Shown: positions 1 through 9,273 of the stretch, in pieces
How the letters are laid out: each line of letters starts with the position of its first letter
How positions within the stretch are numbered: position 1 is the first letter of the stretch
Source: CAZBGL01 sp964491375
GTDB taxonomy: Bacteria; Desulfobacterota; Deferrisomatia; Deferrisomatales; Deferrisomataceae
Direction of reading: 5' to 3'
DNA length: 20,402 bases
Assembly (NCBI GenBank): GCA_964491375.1
Contig: CAZBGL010000126.1
Location: 1 to 20,402, forward strand
Program-made: the position numbers and the translations under genes
Notes under the pieces: model-generated
The model's database searches: none
Told to the model about the DNA's origin: nothing
Seen by the model: the letters and a program-made list of their open reading frames with translations, nothing else

Positions 1-228
1 CAGCTCGTCCTTGGAGACCCCCGGCACCTCGGCCGTGACGACGAACGCCTCGTCCGTCTCCTTCAGGTCCACGCTGGGCACGAACCCGGCCCGGGTCGGC
101 TCCAGCCATCCGCTCCAGGGTCTCGACCAGCCGCGGAAGAAGTCCTCGAAGATCCGGTCCACCTCCTCCCGAAGGCTCCGGAAGGGGTCGAGTTGCCGCG
201 AACGGGGTTCCCAACGGATCAGCGCCAT
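1..228 (-). CDS. Hsp20/alpha-crystallin family small heat shock protein (N-terminal part, runs off the window)
   Basis: The first 76 codons are present and the gene continues past base 1. The protein begins MALIRWEPRSRQLDPF, then has SLREEVDRIFEDFF, and reaches FVPSVDLKETDEAFVVTAEVPGVSKDEL-type sequence. This is the standard Hsp20 layout: an amphipathic N-terminal arm, then the first strands of the alpha-crystallin domain (P-S-V-D-L-K-E-T, AEVPG-hydrophilic-DEL). The family are ATP-independent holdases that bind unfolding proteins in the cytoplasm. The ATG at 228 is preceded by a strong Shine-Dalgarno (AGGAGGTGAGGGG). A sigma70-like promoter lies about 60 bases upstream, so it can be expressed separately from the genes to its right. 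The family call is firm; the subtype cannot be set from this part. Confidence 0.9.
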   Translation of the reverse strand, partial: MALIRWEPRSRQLDPFRSLREEVDRIFEDFFRGWSRPWSGWLEPTRAGFVPSVDLKETDEAFVVTAEVPGVSKDEL

Positions 229-257
229 CTCCCCTCACCTCCTATCGCTCGGGATTT

Positions 258-281
258 CCCCCAGGGGCTTCGCCCCCGGGC
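258..281 (-). other. GC-rich hairpin in the Hsp20 leader
   Basis: The minus strand reads CCCGGGGGC-GAA-GCCCCTGGG, a 9-bp stem (one G-T wobble) closed by a GAA loop, between the promoter and the Shine-Dalgarno sequence. No U-run follows, so it is a poor intrinsic terminator. It could stabilise the leader, take part in heat control, or act as an end for the upstream operon. None of these roles is shown. Confidence 0.4.
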
Positions 282-287
282 GGCGCT

Positions 288-315
288 AACATAATGCCGG
301 AACCCCCCGTGTCAA
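288..315 (-). promoter_or_regulatory. Sigma70-type promoter for the Hsp20 gene
   Basis: On the minus strand a perfect -35 TTGACA (bases 315-310) is separated by 16 bases from TATGTT (293-288). It lies 60 bases upstream of the Hsp20 start codon and is the best promoter match seen by eye in the left half of the window. It would start transcription near 280, giving a leader of about 50 bases that holds a hairpin. Confidence 0.6.
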
Positions 316-326
316 CCGGGCCTGGC

Positions 327-800
327 TCAGCCGCCCCCCTCGTCGATCTCCGAGATCTCCACGTGGGCGAACAGGCCGGCCCCGTAGCCCCCGGAGATGA
401 GCAACTGGAAGCCCTCGCCCCGGGGCAGGTGGAAGTACAGTTTGCCGGTCAGCGTCTCGCCGGGATTGAGGTTCATCTTGGGCCACACGATCCGGGAGTA
501 GTTGACCTCCCGGGGCCGTCCGTCGGGGCCGATCAACTGGAACGGCGGGAGCTGGATCCGGCGCTCGCCCTTGTTGGTCACGGCGAGCGCAACGCCCAGG
601 TACTCGGTCTCGTGGCCGTGGTCGTCCGCCACCTTCTCCCACCAGGCCCGTTCCACCCGGTACACCAGGTCGCCCACCCGGGCCTCCTCGCCCATGGGGA
701 ACACCGGGATCTCCTGGGGTGTCGCCCAGGCGCTACGAAACGCCAGCGCAAGCCCCGCGGCCAGCACAACCCACATCACCGCCTTCACGTTCTGATGCAT
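327..800 (-). CDS. Small exported DUF4352-like beta-sandwich protein
   Basis: 157 residues. The N-terminus MHQNVKAVMWVVLAAGLALAFRSAWA is a signal peptide with a plausible cleavage after A-W-A near residue 26. The mature part has the pattern of DUF4352/telokin-like immunoglobulin folds: VGDLVYRVERAWWEK, then YLGVALAVTNKGERRIQLPPFQL, then LNPGETLTGKLYFHLP and a final strand. Such domains are found in periplasmic or surface proteins and have no enzymatic signature. The ATG is chosen because AAGGAGGT lies just upstream. It starts 18 bases after the panB stop, so it is probably the last gene of the pan transcript. Specific function unknown; it has no obvious link to pantothenate synthesis. Confidence 0.75.
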   Translation of the reverse strand: MHQNVKAVMWVVLAAGLALAFRSAWATPQEIPVFPMGEEARVGDLVYRVERAWWEKVADDHGHETEYLGVALAVTNKGERRIQLPPFQLIGPDGRPREVNYSRIVWPKMNLNPGETLTGKLYFHLPRGEGFQLLISGGYGAGLFAHVEISEIDEGGG

Positions 801-818
801 CGGCTACCTCCTTGAAAT

Positions 819-1622
819 TCAATCGGAAAACTCGTGTTCCCCGGAGGGGAACGCCCCGGACCGCACCTCGTCCCGGAACGCCTCCACCGCCTTGCGCATC
901 TCCGCGCCCAGGTCCGCATATCGCTTGACGAACTTGGGCACGAACCGGTCGAACAGGCCCACCAGGTCGTGGAGCACCAGAACCTGGCCGTCGCACCGCG
1001 GTCCGGCCCCGATCCCGATCGTGGGGATGGAAAGGCTCTGGGTGATCCGAGCCGCCAGCCGGGACGGCACGCACTCCAGCACCACGGCGAACGCGCCGGC
1101 GGCCTCGAGCGCCTTGGCGTCCTCCATGAGGGCCCGGGCCGCCTCCGGGTCCCGGCCCTGGACCTTGAACCCCCCGAGCTGGGTCGCCGTCTGGGGGGTG
1201 AGCCCGATGTGGCCCATCACCGGGACCCCGGCCCGCACGATGGCCTCCACCTTGTCCGCCTGGGACCGTCCCCCCTCGAGCTTCACGCAGTCGGCCCGGC
1301 CCTCCTTCACCAGGCGCCCCGCGCTCAGCACGGCCTGCTCGGCGCTCACCTGGTACGACAGGAACGGAAGGTCCCCCACCACCAGGGCCCGCTCCACCGC
1401 CCGGGCCACGGCCGCGGTGTGGTGGATCATCTCCTCCAGGGTGACCGGCACGGTGTCCGGATACCCCAGGCACACCATGCCCACGCTGTCGCCCACCAGG
1501 ATGAGGTCGATCCCGGCCCGGTCCACGATGCGGGCCGTGGGGAAGTCGTACGCCGTGAGCATGGTGATGGGCTCGCCCCGGCGCTTGCGGTCCACGATCT
1601 CGGGAACGGCGATCTTGGCCAC
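819..1622 (-). CDS. panB: 3-methyl-2-oxobutanoate hydroxymethyltransferase (ketopantoate hydroxymethyltransferase)
   Basis: 267 residues, the normal family length. It transfers a hydroxymethyl group from 5,10-methylenetetrahydrofolate to alpha-ketoisovalerate, making ketopantoate, the first committed step to pantothenate and CoA. Conserved features: ITMLTAYDFPTARIVDRAGID (18-38), the metal-binding GDS at 44-46, DLPF at 84-87, VKLEGG at 113-118, GHIGLTPQ near 137, and GIGAGPRCDGQVLVLHD. The start is GTG at 1622 with only a weak purine-rich site (GAGGCGG) upstream. It begins 19 bases after the panE stop, so the two are very likely co-transcribed and act in successive steps. Confidence 0.97.
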   Translation of the reverse strand: MAKIAVPEIVDRKRRGEPITMLTAYDFPTARIVDRAGIDLILVGDSVGMVCLGYPDTVPVTLEEMIHHTAAVARAVERALVVGDLPFLSYQVSAEQAVLSAGRLVKEGRADCVKLEGGRSQADKVEAIVRAGVPVMGHIGLTPQTATQLGGFKVQGRDPEAARALMEDAKALEAAGAFAVVLECVPSRLAARITQSLSIPTIGIGAGPRCDGQVLVLHDLVGLFDRFVPKFVKRYADLGAEMRKAVEAFRDEVRSGAFPSGEHEFSD

Positions 1623-1641
1623 GATCCGCCTCGCTCTGCGT

Positions 1642-2592
1642 TCACGCGGGGATTGGGGAAGAATCCAAGGGGTCGATACCGTACCCGACCTCCAGGGTCC
1701 GGATCAACCGCCACAGCGTGCGGTTCACGGGAACGTCCACCCCCCGCCGGTCCGCCTCGCGCACCACCGCGCCGTTGATGTAGTCGATCTCGGTCCGCGC
1801 CCGCCGGTCCACGTCCTGGCCCATGCTGGAGCGGTTCGAGGCCGTGGCCCTCGCGATCCCGAGCACCTGTTCGCCCAGGGCGCGGGGGTCCCCCAGGTCC
1901 ACCCCGCACGCCCGGGCCGTGCGCGCCACCTCCTCCACCACGTCCAACACCAGCGCGGCCGCGTGGGGAACACGGGCCACCGGCCCGTTGCGGATGCCCG
2001 TGAGGGCGGTCACCGGGTTGATGGCGCAGTTCACGGCCAGCTTGCGCCACACCCACGGCCAGGGGTCGTCCACCGCCCGGGCCGGAAGCCCGGCGTCGGA
2101 CAGCGCCCCGGCCGCGGCCTCGGCGAACGGATCCGGGTCCCGGTACGGGCCGAGCACGGTGTCTCCCCGGCCGCCGTGGCGCACCTCGCCAGGGGCCAGG
2201 AGCGTCGCACCCTGGGCCGTGGTGCCCACCAGGAGCCGGCCGGCGGGCACGGCCTCGGCCAGCACCTCGGCCGCGCCCAGCCCGTTCTGCAACGTGAGCA
2301 CACGGGTGTCCGGGCCGAGCAGGGAGCGCACCGTGGGCAGGGCCGAGCCGGTGTGGGGAGCCTTCACGAACACGAGCACCAGGGCGGGGGCGGCCATGGG
2401 CTCCCCCGGGCAGGCCGCCTCCACCGGGATCTCCTCCACCCCGTCCCCTTGGTGAAGGCGCACCCCCCGCTCCCTCAGGGCCCGGACGGTGGCCCGGTCC
2501 ACGTCCACCAGCGTCACGCGGTTCCCCGAACGGGCCAGGTGGGCCCCGAACAGGCACCCCATGGCCCCCGCGCCCACGACCACGATGTCCAT
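1642..2592 (-). CDS. panE: 2-dehydropantoate 2-reductase (ketopantoate reductase)
   Basis: 316 residues, typical length. It reduces ketopantoate to pantoate with NADPH, directly after the PanB step. The Rossmann motif GAGAMG is at 7-12. FVKA (75-78) and QNG (102-104) are the conserved cofactor and substrate positions, and K184 in WRKLAVNCAINPVTALTG with N188 and N192 matches the catalytic lysine and asparagines. ATG 2592 is chosen because the Rossmann fold starts at once and GGAGGG lies upstream; a longer open frame runs into the lipoprotein gene but has no family character. The 92-base gap on its upstream side holds GC-rich inverted repeats. Confidence 0.95.
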   Translation of the reverse strand: MDIVVVGAGAMGCLFGAHLARSGNRVTLVDVDRATVRALRERGVRLHQGDGVEEIPVEAACPGEPMAAPALVLVFVKAPHTGSALPTVRSLLGPDTRVLTLQNGLGAAEVLAEAVPAGRLLVGTTAQGATLLAPGEVRHGGRGDTVLGPYRDPDPFAEAAAGALSDAGLPARAVDDPWPWVWRKLAVNCAINPVTALTGIRNGPVARVPHAAALVLDVVEEVARTARACGVDLGDPRALGEQVLGIARATASNRSSMGQDVDRRARTEIDYINGAVVREADRRGVDVPVNRTLWRLIRTLEVGYGIDPLDSSPIPA

Positions 2593-2616
2593 GGTTCTGT
2601 CCCTCCGGAAGACGAA

Positions 2617-2640
2617 CGCCCGGGTCCCCGGGTTCGGGCG
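2617..2640 (-). other. GC-rich inverted repeat between the lipoprotein gene and panE
   Basis: CGCCCG (2617-2622) can pair with CGGGCG (2635-2640), with a second CCCGGG-type repeat nested inside. It lies in the 92-base gap before panE. No U-run follows, so it may be an attenuating hairpin or simply GC-rich spacer. Confidence 0.3.
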
Positions 2641-2684
2641 CTCCCGCCCCGGCGCGAGGAGGAGGGCCCGGAGAGCCCTCTCCC

Positions 2685-3701
2685 CTACCGGGCCGGCCCC
2701 CGCCAGCGGATCCCCACCTCCCGGGCGGGCAGGCTCGCGTTCCCGGCCCGGTCCACGGCCACCACGGTGTACCGGTACGCGCGGCCCGGCGCGGCGGTGC
2801 GGTCCGTGAACCCCGTGGCCGTACCCGGAAGCCGCGCCACCTCCCGGAACCGCCCGTCCGGGCCGGCCCGCAGCACCCGGATCTCGGCGTAGGGCTCGCC
2901 CGGGGCCGGGGCCCACGCGAGCCGCACCCCGTCGGGCTCCTGGAAGGCGGCCAGGGCCAGGGGAGGGGCAGGGGGCGTGAGATCCCGGGGCACGGCGACC
3001 ACCCCGGTCCCCGGGCTCTCCACGGTCCATCCCTCGGAGGTGCGGGCGGCCGCCCGCACCTCCAGCCGCACCGGCCGGCCGTTCTCGAGCCCGTCCACCA
3101 CGAGCGTCCCGCCCCGGGGCGGGCCCTCGCCGCGCACGCGCCCCTCCGGGCCGTACACCCGGAACCCCGCGGGCTCCACCCCGGGGGGCCACGGCGCCGG
3201 GGCCACCCGCACCACCACCCGGCCGTCCCCCGGCTCGGCCTCCGCCCGGGGAGGCGACAGCGGAACCCAGGCGACGTCCGCGGGCCCGGAAAGCGGCCCC
3301 CAGGCCCCGCGGCCGTCCCCGGCCCGCACCCGGTACCGGTAGGTCCATCCCGCCTTCGCGTCCGGATCGATCCAGGCCGTGCCCCCTTCCACCACGGCCA
3401 CGGGCTCCAGGGGCTCGGGGCAGCCACGGCAGGCATCCTCCCCGGGCGGCCAGGCGGCCCGGAACACCTGGTACGCCCCCGGTGCGGGAAGGGGCCGGCC
3501 GGCCAGGTCGGCCCGGGGCGGACGCCAGCGCACTTCGAGCCGGCCCGCCGGCCCGGCCAGCCGCACCTCGGGCGGCGGGCCGGGGAGCCGCAGCCGCGAC
3601 GGCACGGGCTCACCCCGCCGGCCGCAACCCAGCGCGGCGGCCAGGCCCACGGCCCACAGCACCCACGTCCGGGTCAGCCGGCCGCAGCGGCTCCGGGCCA
3701 T
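2685..3701 (-). CDS. Putative lipoprotein with fibronectin type III-like repeats
   Basis: 338 residues. It begins MARSRCGRLTRTWVLWAVGLAAALGC: a basic start, a hydrophobic stretch, and a cysteine near residue 26 in ALGC, a slightly imperfect lipobox. The rest is a string of beta-sandwich units of fibronectin III type, for example LEVRWRPP...AYQVFR...YRYRVRAGD, then FRVYGPEGR...RPVRLEVRAA, then LTPPAPP...VRLAWAPAP...YRYTVVAVDRAGN. I count three. It is likely outer-membrane or periplasmic and may bind other proteins. The ATG lies inside argH, overlapping its 3' end by 28 bases, so translation is probably coupled. A putative lipoprotein at this place after argH is usual in Geobacter-type genomes, where lysA often follows; here panE-panB follow instead. 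Confidence 0.8.
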   Translation of the reverse strand: MARSRCGRLTRTWVLWAVGLAAALGCGRRGEPVPSRLRLPGPPPEVRLAGPAGRLEVRWRPPRADLAGRPLPAPGAYQVFRAAWPPGEDACRGCPEPLEPVAVVEGGTAWIDPDAKAGWTYRYRVRAGDGRGAWGPLSGPADVAWVPLSPPRAEAEPGDGRVVVRVAPAPWPPGVEPAGFRVYGPEGRVRGEGPPRGGTLVVDGLENGRPVRLEVRAAARTSEGWTVESPGTGVVAVPRDLTPPAPPLALAAFQEPDGVRLAWAPAPGEPYAEIRVLRAGPDGRFREVARLPGTATGFTDRTAAPGRAYRYTVVAVDRAGNASLPAREVGIRWRGPAR

Positions 3702-5080
3702 ACCTTGTCGAGCCGCTGGCGGCCCAGCCGGGCCTCGCGCCGGACGTTCTCCGGGGCCGGCCCGCCCGCGACCCGCCGGCGGGCCACGCTGGCGGCCGGA
3801 TCGAGCACCTCCCGCACGTCCTCGGCGAACAGGGGGGAGACTCCCCGCAGGGTCTCCAGGTCCAGGTCCTCGAGGCCGCACCCCCGCTCCTCGCACAGGG
3901 CCACGAGCCGGCCCACCACCTCGTGGGCCTGGCGGAACGGCAGGCCCTTGCCCACCAGGTAGTCCGCCAGGTCGGTGGCCGTGATGTATCCCGCCCGCAG
4001 GGCCTCGCGGGCCCGGTCGGGCCGGATCCGCAGCCCCCGCACCATCTCCGCGGCAATGGCCAGGCTGTCGCGCACCGTGTCCAGGGTGTCGAACACCGGC
4101 TCCTTGTCCTCCTGCATGTCCCGGTTGTAGGCCAGGGGCAGGGCCTTCATGGTGGTGAGAAGGGCCACCAGGTTCCCGTACACCCGGCCGGTCTTGCCCC
4201 GGATCAGCTCGGGCACGTCGGGGTTCTTCTTCTGGGGCATGATGGACGAGCCCGTGCAGAACCCGTCGGGCAGATCCACGAACCCGAACTCCTGGCTCGA
4301 CCACAGCACGAGCTCCTCGGCCAGCCGGGACAGGTGCATCATGACCACCGCCCCGTCGAACAGGAACTCCAGGGCGAAGTCCCGGTCGGACACGGCGTCC
4401 AGGCTGTTCCGGCAGATCTCGGCGAACCCCAGTTCCCGGGCCACCCGCTCCCGGTCCAGGGGGTAGGGCGAACCCGCGAGCGCCCCGGCGCCCAGGGGGG
4501 AGCGCCGGGTGCGGCCCAGGGTGTCCCGGAACCGCTCCATGTCCCGGAGGAACATCTCGAAGTAGGCGAGCCAGTGGTGGCCGAACGTCACCGGCTGGGC
4601 CCGCTGCAGGTGGGTGTAGCCCGGCAGGAGCACCTCGGCCTCGGCCTCGGCGCGCTCCAGGAACGCCTCGCACAGGCCCCGCAGGAGGCCCATGAGTTCC
4701 CCGATGGCATCCGCCAGGTACAGCCTCAGGGCCAGGGCCACCTGGTCGTTGCGGCTGCGGGCGGTGTGGAGCTTGCCGCCCACCGGGCCGACGATCTCGG
4801 TGAGCCGGTGCTCCACGTGCATGTGGACGTCCTCCAGGGCGTCGGAGAACGCCATCCGGCCCCGGTCGATCTCGTCGCGCACCTGCTCCAGGCCCCGCAC
4901 CAGGGTCTCGGCCTCCTCGGGCGTGAGTACGCCCACGGAGGCCAGCATCCGGGCGTGGGCCGCGGAGCCGCGGATGTCGTGCCGGTAGAGGCGCCGGTCC
5001 ACGTCGATGGACGCGGTGAACCGTTCCACCGCGCGCAGCGTCTGTTCCCGGAACCTCCCCCCCCAGGGCTTGTCCGCCAT
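3674..5080 (-). CDS. argH: Argininosuccinate lyase
   Basis: 468 residues, family-typical. It cleaves argininosuccinate to arginine and fumarate, the last step of arginine synthesis, as a cytoplasmic tetramer. Seen: WGGRF at 6-10, HTARSRNDQ at 105-113, GYTHLQRAQP (154-163) with the catalytic His/Thr region, and the fumarase/lyase superfamily signature GSSIMPQKKNP at 277-287, whose first serine is the catalytic acid. The start has an excellent Shine-Dalgarno (GAGGAGGG). Unlike the other arg genes it is separated from its neighbour argG by 469 bases, so it may have its own promoter. It overlaps the downstream lipoprotein gene. Confidence 0.98.
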   Translation of the reverse strand: MADKPWGGRFREQTLRAVERFTASIDVDRRLYRHDIRGSAAHARMLASVGVLTPEEAETLVRGLEQVRDEIDRGRMAFSDALEDVHMHVEHRLTEIVGPVGGKLHTARSRNDQVALALRLYLADAIGELMGLLRGLCEAFLERAEAEAEVLLPGYTHLQRAQPVTFGHHWLAYFEMFLRDMERFRDTLGRTRRSPLGAGALAGSPYPLDRERVARELGFAEICRNSLDAVSDRDFALEFLFDGAVVMMHLSRLAEELVLWSSQEFGFVDLPDGFCTGSSIMPQKKNPDVPELIRGKTGRVYGNLVALLTTMKALPLAYNRDMQEDKEPVFDTLDTVRDSLAIAAEMVRGLRIRPDRAREALRAGYITATDLADYLVGKGLPFRQAHEVVGRLVALCEERGCGLEDLDLETLRGVSPLFAEDVREVLDPAASVARRRVAGGPAPENVRREARLGRQRLDKVWPGAAAAG

Positions 5081-5148
5081 GGGTCCCTCCTCGAGGCGGT
5101 AGAAGGCGAGAAACCTAGAGGGCTCCTGCGGCCCTGGCCGGTCCGCGC

Positions 5149-5165
5149 TCAGAAGTCAGACGACA
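5149..5165 (-). repeat. TTCTG-type short repeat, copy 1
   Basis: The minus strand reads TGTCGTCTGACTTCTGA. It matches copy 2 at 5496-5512 in 16 of 17 bases and in the same orientation. The units are made of YTCTG/GTCTG steps. Confidence 0.6.
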
Positions 5166-5351
5166 CAAGCCGCGGAGTCGATCCTGTGCCCTTCCAACTG
5201 CCTTGCCGCCCCGACGGCACATCTACCTTCCTTCCAACGCCGCCAGGGGCGTGGTTTCACGCAGGGGCCGGAGGGCCAGACGCCAGAGCCTCCGAAGCCC
5301 ACCGGATGTACACGCGAGCGGCACAATAGCGTTCGAGCAGCGACGCCGAGG

Positions 5352-5381
5352 CCGGGGCCCCGAAGTGAAAACGGGCCCCGG
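5352..5381 (-). other. Strong GC hairpin between argG and argH
   Basis: CCGGGGCCCCG (5352-5362) faces CGGGCCCCGG (5372-5381) across a 9-base A-rich loop on the plus strand. The stem is very stable. The U-run of a standard terminator is missing; it could still stall RNA polymerase or protect the argG message end. Confidence 0.4.
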
Positions 5382-5495
5382 GCCGGCCACCGCCCCCGGG
5401 CACCCCGAACGCACGGGCCATTCCTTTGCGAGGCCGAGGGGCGTGGGCCCGGGGCAGCCTGTCCCCCCACCCAGACCCCCTCCCCCGCTCCGATG

Positions 5496-5512
5496 TCAGA
5501 ATTCAGACGACA
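5496..5512 (-). repeat. TTCTG-type short repeat, copy 2
   Basis: The minus strand reads TGTCGTCTGAATTCTGA, preceded by further TTCTGTC units (the run extends to about 5523). It lies just beyond the argG stop. Confidence 0.6.
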
Positions 5513-5549
5513 GAAGACAGAAAGTGCTCCTGTCCCCTGAACTCTGGAT

Positions 5550-6767
<1,218 letters not shown>

Positions 6768-6974
6768 GGGAAACCTCCTGAAAAGAGGGTTGCGTTCGGA
6801 TTCAGCGCCCCCGAGCCCCCGACCGGTCCGCCACCGGGGTCCGTGGGCGAGAGGGGGACCGATCCCGTCCCCTGGATCCTGGAACCGAGCCGCGGGCCTC
6901 GGCCCCCCCTGTCCGCTCGAGCGCCGGGGCGCCAGAAAGCCCCGCCGTCGCCCGACGTCACCGCAGGAGGGGAC

Positions 6975-6992
6975 GGCCGTCGGCTCACGGCC
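6975..6992 (-). other. Hairpin just after argF
   Basis: GGCCGT (6975-6980) and ACGGCC (6987-6992) form a perfect 6-bp stem a few bases after the argF stop codon. No U-run follows. It may mark the 3' end of an argF-terminated message in the 231-base argF-argG gap, but this is weak. Confidence 0.3.
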
Positions 6993-6998
6993 CCCGGA

Positions 6999-7910
6999 TC
7001 ACCCCCGGATCAGCCGCACCAGGATGGCCTTCTGCACGTGCAGGCGGTTTTCGGCCTCGTCCCACACGGCGGACCGGGAGCCCTCCAGGACCTCCTCGGT
7101 GACCTCCTCGCCCCGGTGGGCCGGGAGGCAGTGGAGGAAGATCGCCCCGGGCTCGGCCGCCTCCATGACCCGGGTGTCCACGGTGTAGCCGGCAAACGCC
7201 CGCAGGCGCGCCTCGCGCTCGGCCTCCTGGCCCATGGAGGCCCACACGTCGGTGGTCACCACGTGGGCGCCGCGGGCGGCCTCGAGGGGGTCCCGCACCA
7301 CGGCCACGTCCGCGCCCTCCCGCAGCGCCGGCCGGAGGATGTCCGGGTCGGGGTCGAAGCCCGGGGGGCACGCGAGCCGCAGCCCGAACCCGAGCACCCG
7401 GGCCGCGTTGATCCACGAGTGGGCCATGTTGTTGCCGTCGCCCACCCACGCCACGCGGAGTCCCTCCAGCGTGCCCCGCCGCTCCTCCACCGTGAGCAGG
7501 TCGGCCATGACCTGGCAGGGGTGCAGCAGGTCGGTGAGCCCGTTGATCACCGGCACCGAGCACCAGCGCGCGAACGCCTCCAGCACGTCCTGCCCGAAGG
7601 TGCGCACCATCACGGCGTCCACGTAGCGCGACAGCACCCGGGCCGTGTCCTGCACCGGCTCGCCCCGGCCGATCTGGGTGTCCCGGGGCGACAGGAACAG
7701 GGCGTGGCCGCCGAGCTGGAACATGCCCACCTCGAACGACACCCGGGTGCGCGTGCTGGACTTTTCGAACAGCATGGCGAGCGTGCGGCCCTCGAGGAGC
7801 CGGTGGGGCTCCCCCCGCCGGAGCCGGGCCTTGAGGTCCCGGGCCAGGGCCAGGATGCCCAGCAGTTCGTCGCGGCTGAAGTCGCTGAGTCGCAGAAAGT
7901 GGCGGGTCAT
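6999..7910 (-). CDS. argF: Ornithine carbamoyltransferase
   Basis: 303 residues from the ATG at 7910, the standard length; the open frame extends 29 codons further but that part is unlike the family, and GGGGGAAG lies before 7910. It joins carbamoyl phosphate and ornithine to give citrulline. Carbamoyl-phosphate loop SSTRTR at 51-56, HPCQ at 130-133, WVGDGNNMAHSW (155-166), and HCLP at 260-263 with the catalytic cysteine. DVWASMGQE (221-229) contributes to ornithine binding. It lies between argD and argG, which act before and after it. Confidence 0.98.
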   Translation of the reverse strand: MTRHFLRLSDFSRDELLGILALARDLKARLRRGEPHRLLEGRTLAMLFEKSSTRTRVSFEVGMFQLGGHALFLSPRDTQIGRGEPVQDTARVLSRYVDAVMVRTFGQDVLEAFARWCSVPVINGLTDLLHPCQVMADLLTVEERRGTLEGLRVAWVGDGNNMAHSWINAARVLGFGLRLACPPGFDPDPDILRPALREGADVAVVRDPLEAARGAHVVTTDVWASMGQEAEREARLRAFAGYTVDTRVMEAAEPGAIFLHCLPAHRGEEVTEEVLEGSRSAVWDEAENRLHVQKAILVRLIRG

Positions 7911-8082
7911 GGGCGTCTTCCCCCGTTCCTTCGCACCGAACGTTCTCTCCCACACCGATGGGAGCCCCCCTCCCCGGGCTGTTGCGGTTTCGAGCAAACC
8001 GTTCCACCGACGCCGGGAGTCGGGGGCGATCCGGCTTTCCCGTCGTCCAGCGGGCCGGTGCGTTCGTCCCCACCGGGCCCCG

Positions 8083-9270
8083 TCACAACACCTCGTCCAG
8101 GGCCGCCATCAAGGCGTCGATCTCCTCGGGCTCCACGATCAGGGGCGGGGCCAGGCGCACCACCCGTTCGCCGGCCGTGCCCGTAAGGAACCCCCGGTCC
8201 ATGAGATCGGCCACCACGTCGGCGGCCTTGCGGTCGCCGGCCAGCTCGATCCCCACCAGCAGGCCCCGGCCCCGCACCTCGGCCACCGAGGGGTTGCCCG
8301 CGGTGAGCTCCCGGAGGCGCCCCATGAGGTACGCGCCCATGCGGCGGCAGTGGTCCAGGATGCCCTCCTCCAGCACGGTGCGCACCGTGGCGGCCGCGGC
8401 CGCCGTGGCCAGGGGGTTCCCGCCGAAGGTCGAGGCGTGGCTTCCCGGGCCGAAGCTGCGGGCCACGGTCTCGGTGGCGAGCAGCGCGCCGATGGCCACC
8501 CCTCCGCCCAGGCCCTTGGCCAGGGTCGCGAGATCGGGCCGCACGCCCTCGTGCTCGCACGCCAGGAAGGCGCCCGTGCGGCCCACCCCGGTCTGGACCT
8601 CGTCCAGGATCAGGAGCGCCCCGCGCACGTCGCAGATCTCCCGGACCCGCCGCAGGTATCCGGCCGAGGGCACCCGCACCCCGCCCTCGCCCTGCACGGG
8701 CTCCAGCAACACGGCGGCCGTGCGCGGCCCCACGGCCTCCTCCAGGGCCTCGGGATCGTCGTAGGGCACGTAGGTGAACCCCTGGGGAAGGGGGTCGAAG
8801 CCCACCCGCACCTTCTCCTGGCCCGTGGCCGTGAGGGTGGCGAGCGTGCGGCCGTGGAAGCTCAGGGTGGCCGACACGATCTCGTGCCGGCCCGGGTCGC
8901 CCCGGTCCTTGTGGAACTTTCGGGCCAGCTTGATGGCGGCCTCGTTGGCCTCGGCGCCGCTGTTGCAGAAAAACACCCGGTCCGCGAACGTGCACTCCGT
9001 GAGCAGCCGCGCCAGCCGCACCTGGGGTTCGATGTAGTACAGGTTGGACACGTGCAGGAGCCGTCCCGCCTGCTCCCGGATGGCCTCCACCACGTGGGGG
9101 TGGCAGTGGCCCAGGTTGCACACCGCGATCCCCGCCAGGAAGTCCAGGTACTGGCGGCCGTCGGCGTCCCACACGCGCATCCCCTGCCCCCGCACGAGCA
9201 CCACGGGGAAACGCGCGTACGTGGGCATGAGGCAGGTCTCGGCCTGTTCGATGATCTCCCGGTTTCCCAT
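8083..9270 (-). CDS. argD: Acetylornithine aminotransferase (PLP-dependent, class III)
   Basis: 395 residues. It makes N-acetylornithine from N-acetylglutamate semialdehyde with glutamate as amino donor; many members also serve lysine synthesis as succinyldiaminopimelate transaminases. The N-terminus has YLDFLAGIAVCNLGHCHP, the cofactor phosphate site is SGAEANE (104-110), DEVQ (223-226) holds the PLP-ring aspartate, and K252 in TLAKGLGGG forms the Schiff base. The start lies three bases after the argB stop, so translation is coupled. It is distinguished from other class III transaminases by length and by its place in the arg cluster. Confidence 0.96.
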   Translation of the reverse strand: MGNREIIEQAETCLMPTYARFPVVLVRGQGMRVWDADGRQYLDFLAGIAVCNLGHCHPHVVEAIREQAGRLLHVSNLYYIEPQVRLARLLTECTFADRVFFCNSGAEANEAAIKLARKFHKDRGDPGRHEIVSATLSFHGRTLATLTATGQEKVRVGFDPLPQGFTYVPYDDPEALEEAVGPRTAAVLLEPVQGEGGVRVPSAGYLRRVREICDVRGALLILDEVQTGVGRTGAFLACEHEGVRPDLATLAKGLGGGVAIGALLATETVARSFGPGSHASTFGGNPLATAAAAATVRTVLEEGILDHCRRMGAYLMGRLRELTAGNPSVAEVRGRGLLVGIELAGDRKAADVVADLMDRGFLTGTAGERVVRLAPPLIVEPEEIDALMAALDEVL

Positions 9271-9273
9271 GGC

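Larger units (their letters stand above)
5081..5549. other. 469-base noncoding gap between argG and argH
   Basis: No open frame here has protein-like sequence. The gap holds a 17-bp near-identical direct repeat at 5149-5165 and 5496-5512 and a strong GC hairpin at 5352-5381. No clear sigma70 promoter for argH or U-tailed terminator for argG was found. By length and content it looks like a spacer that has gained small repeats. Confidence 0.6.

Noticed and set aside
294..815. Long plus-strand open frames opposite the housekeeping genes (also 3482-5329, 5862-8186, 7645-10347, 12071-13297)
   Set aside because: These mirror panB, arg, hsl and xerC coding frames; their translations are rich in His, Pro, Arg and Gly and lack domains.
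5352..5381. Intrinsic terminator for argG
   Set aside because: The stem is strong but no U-run follows on the minus strand, so it is listed only as a hairpin.
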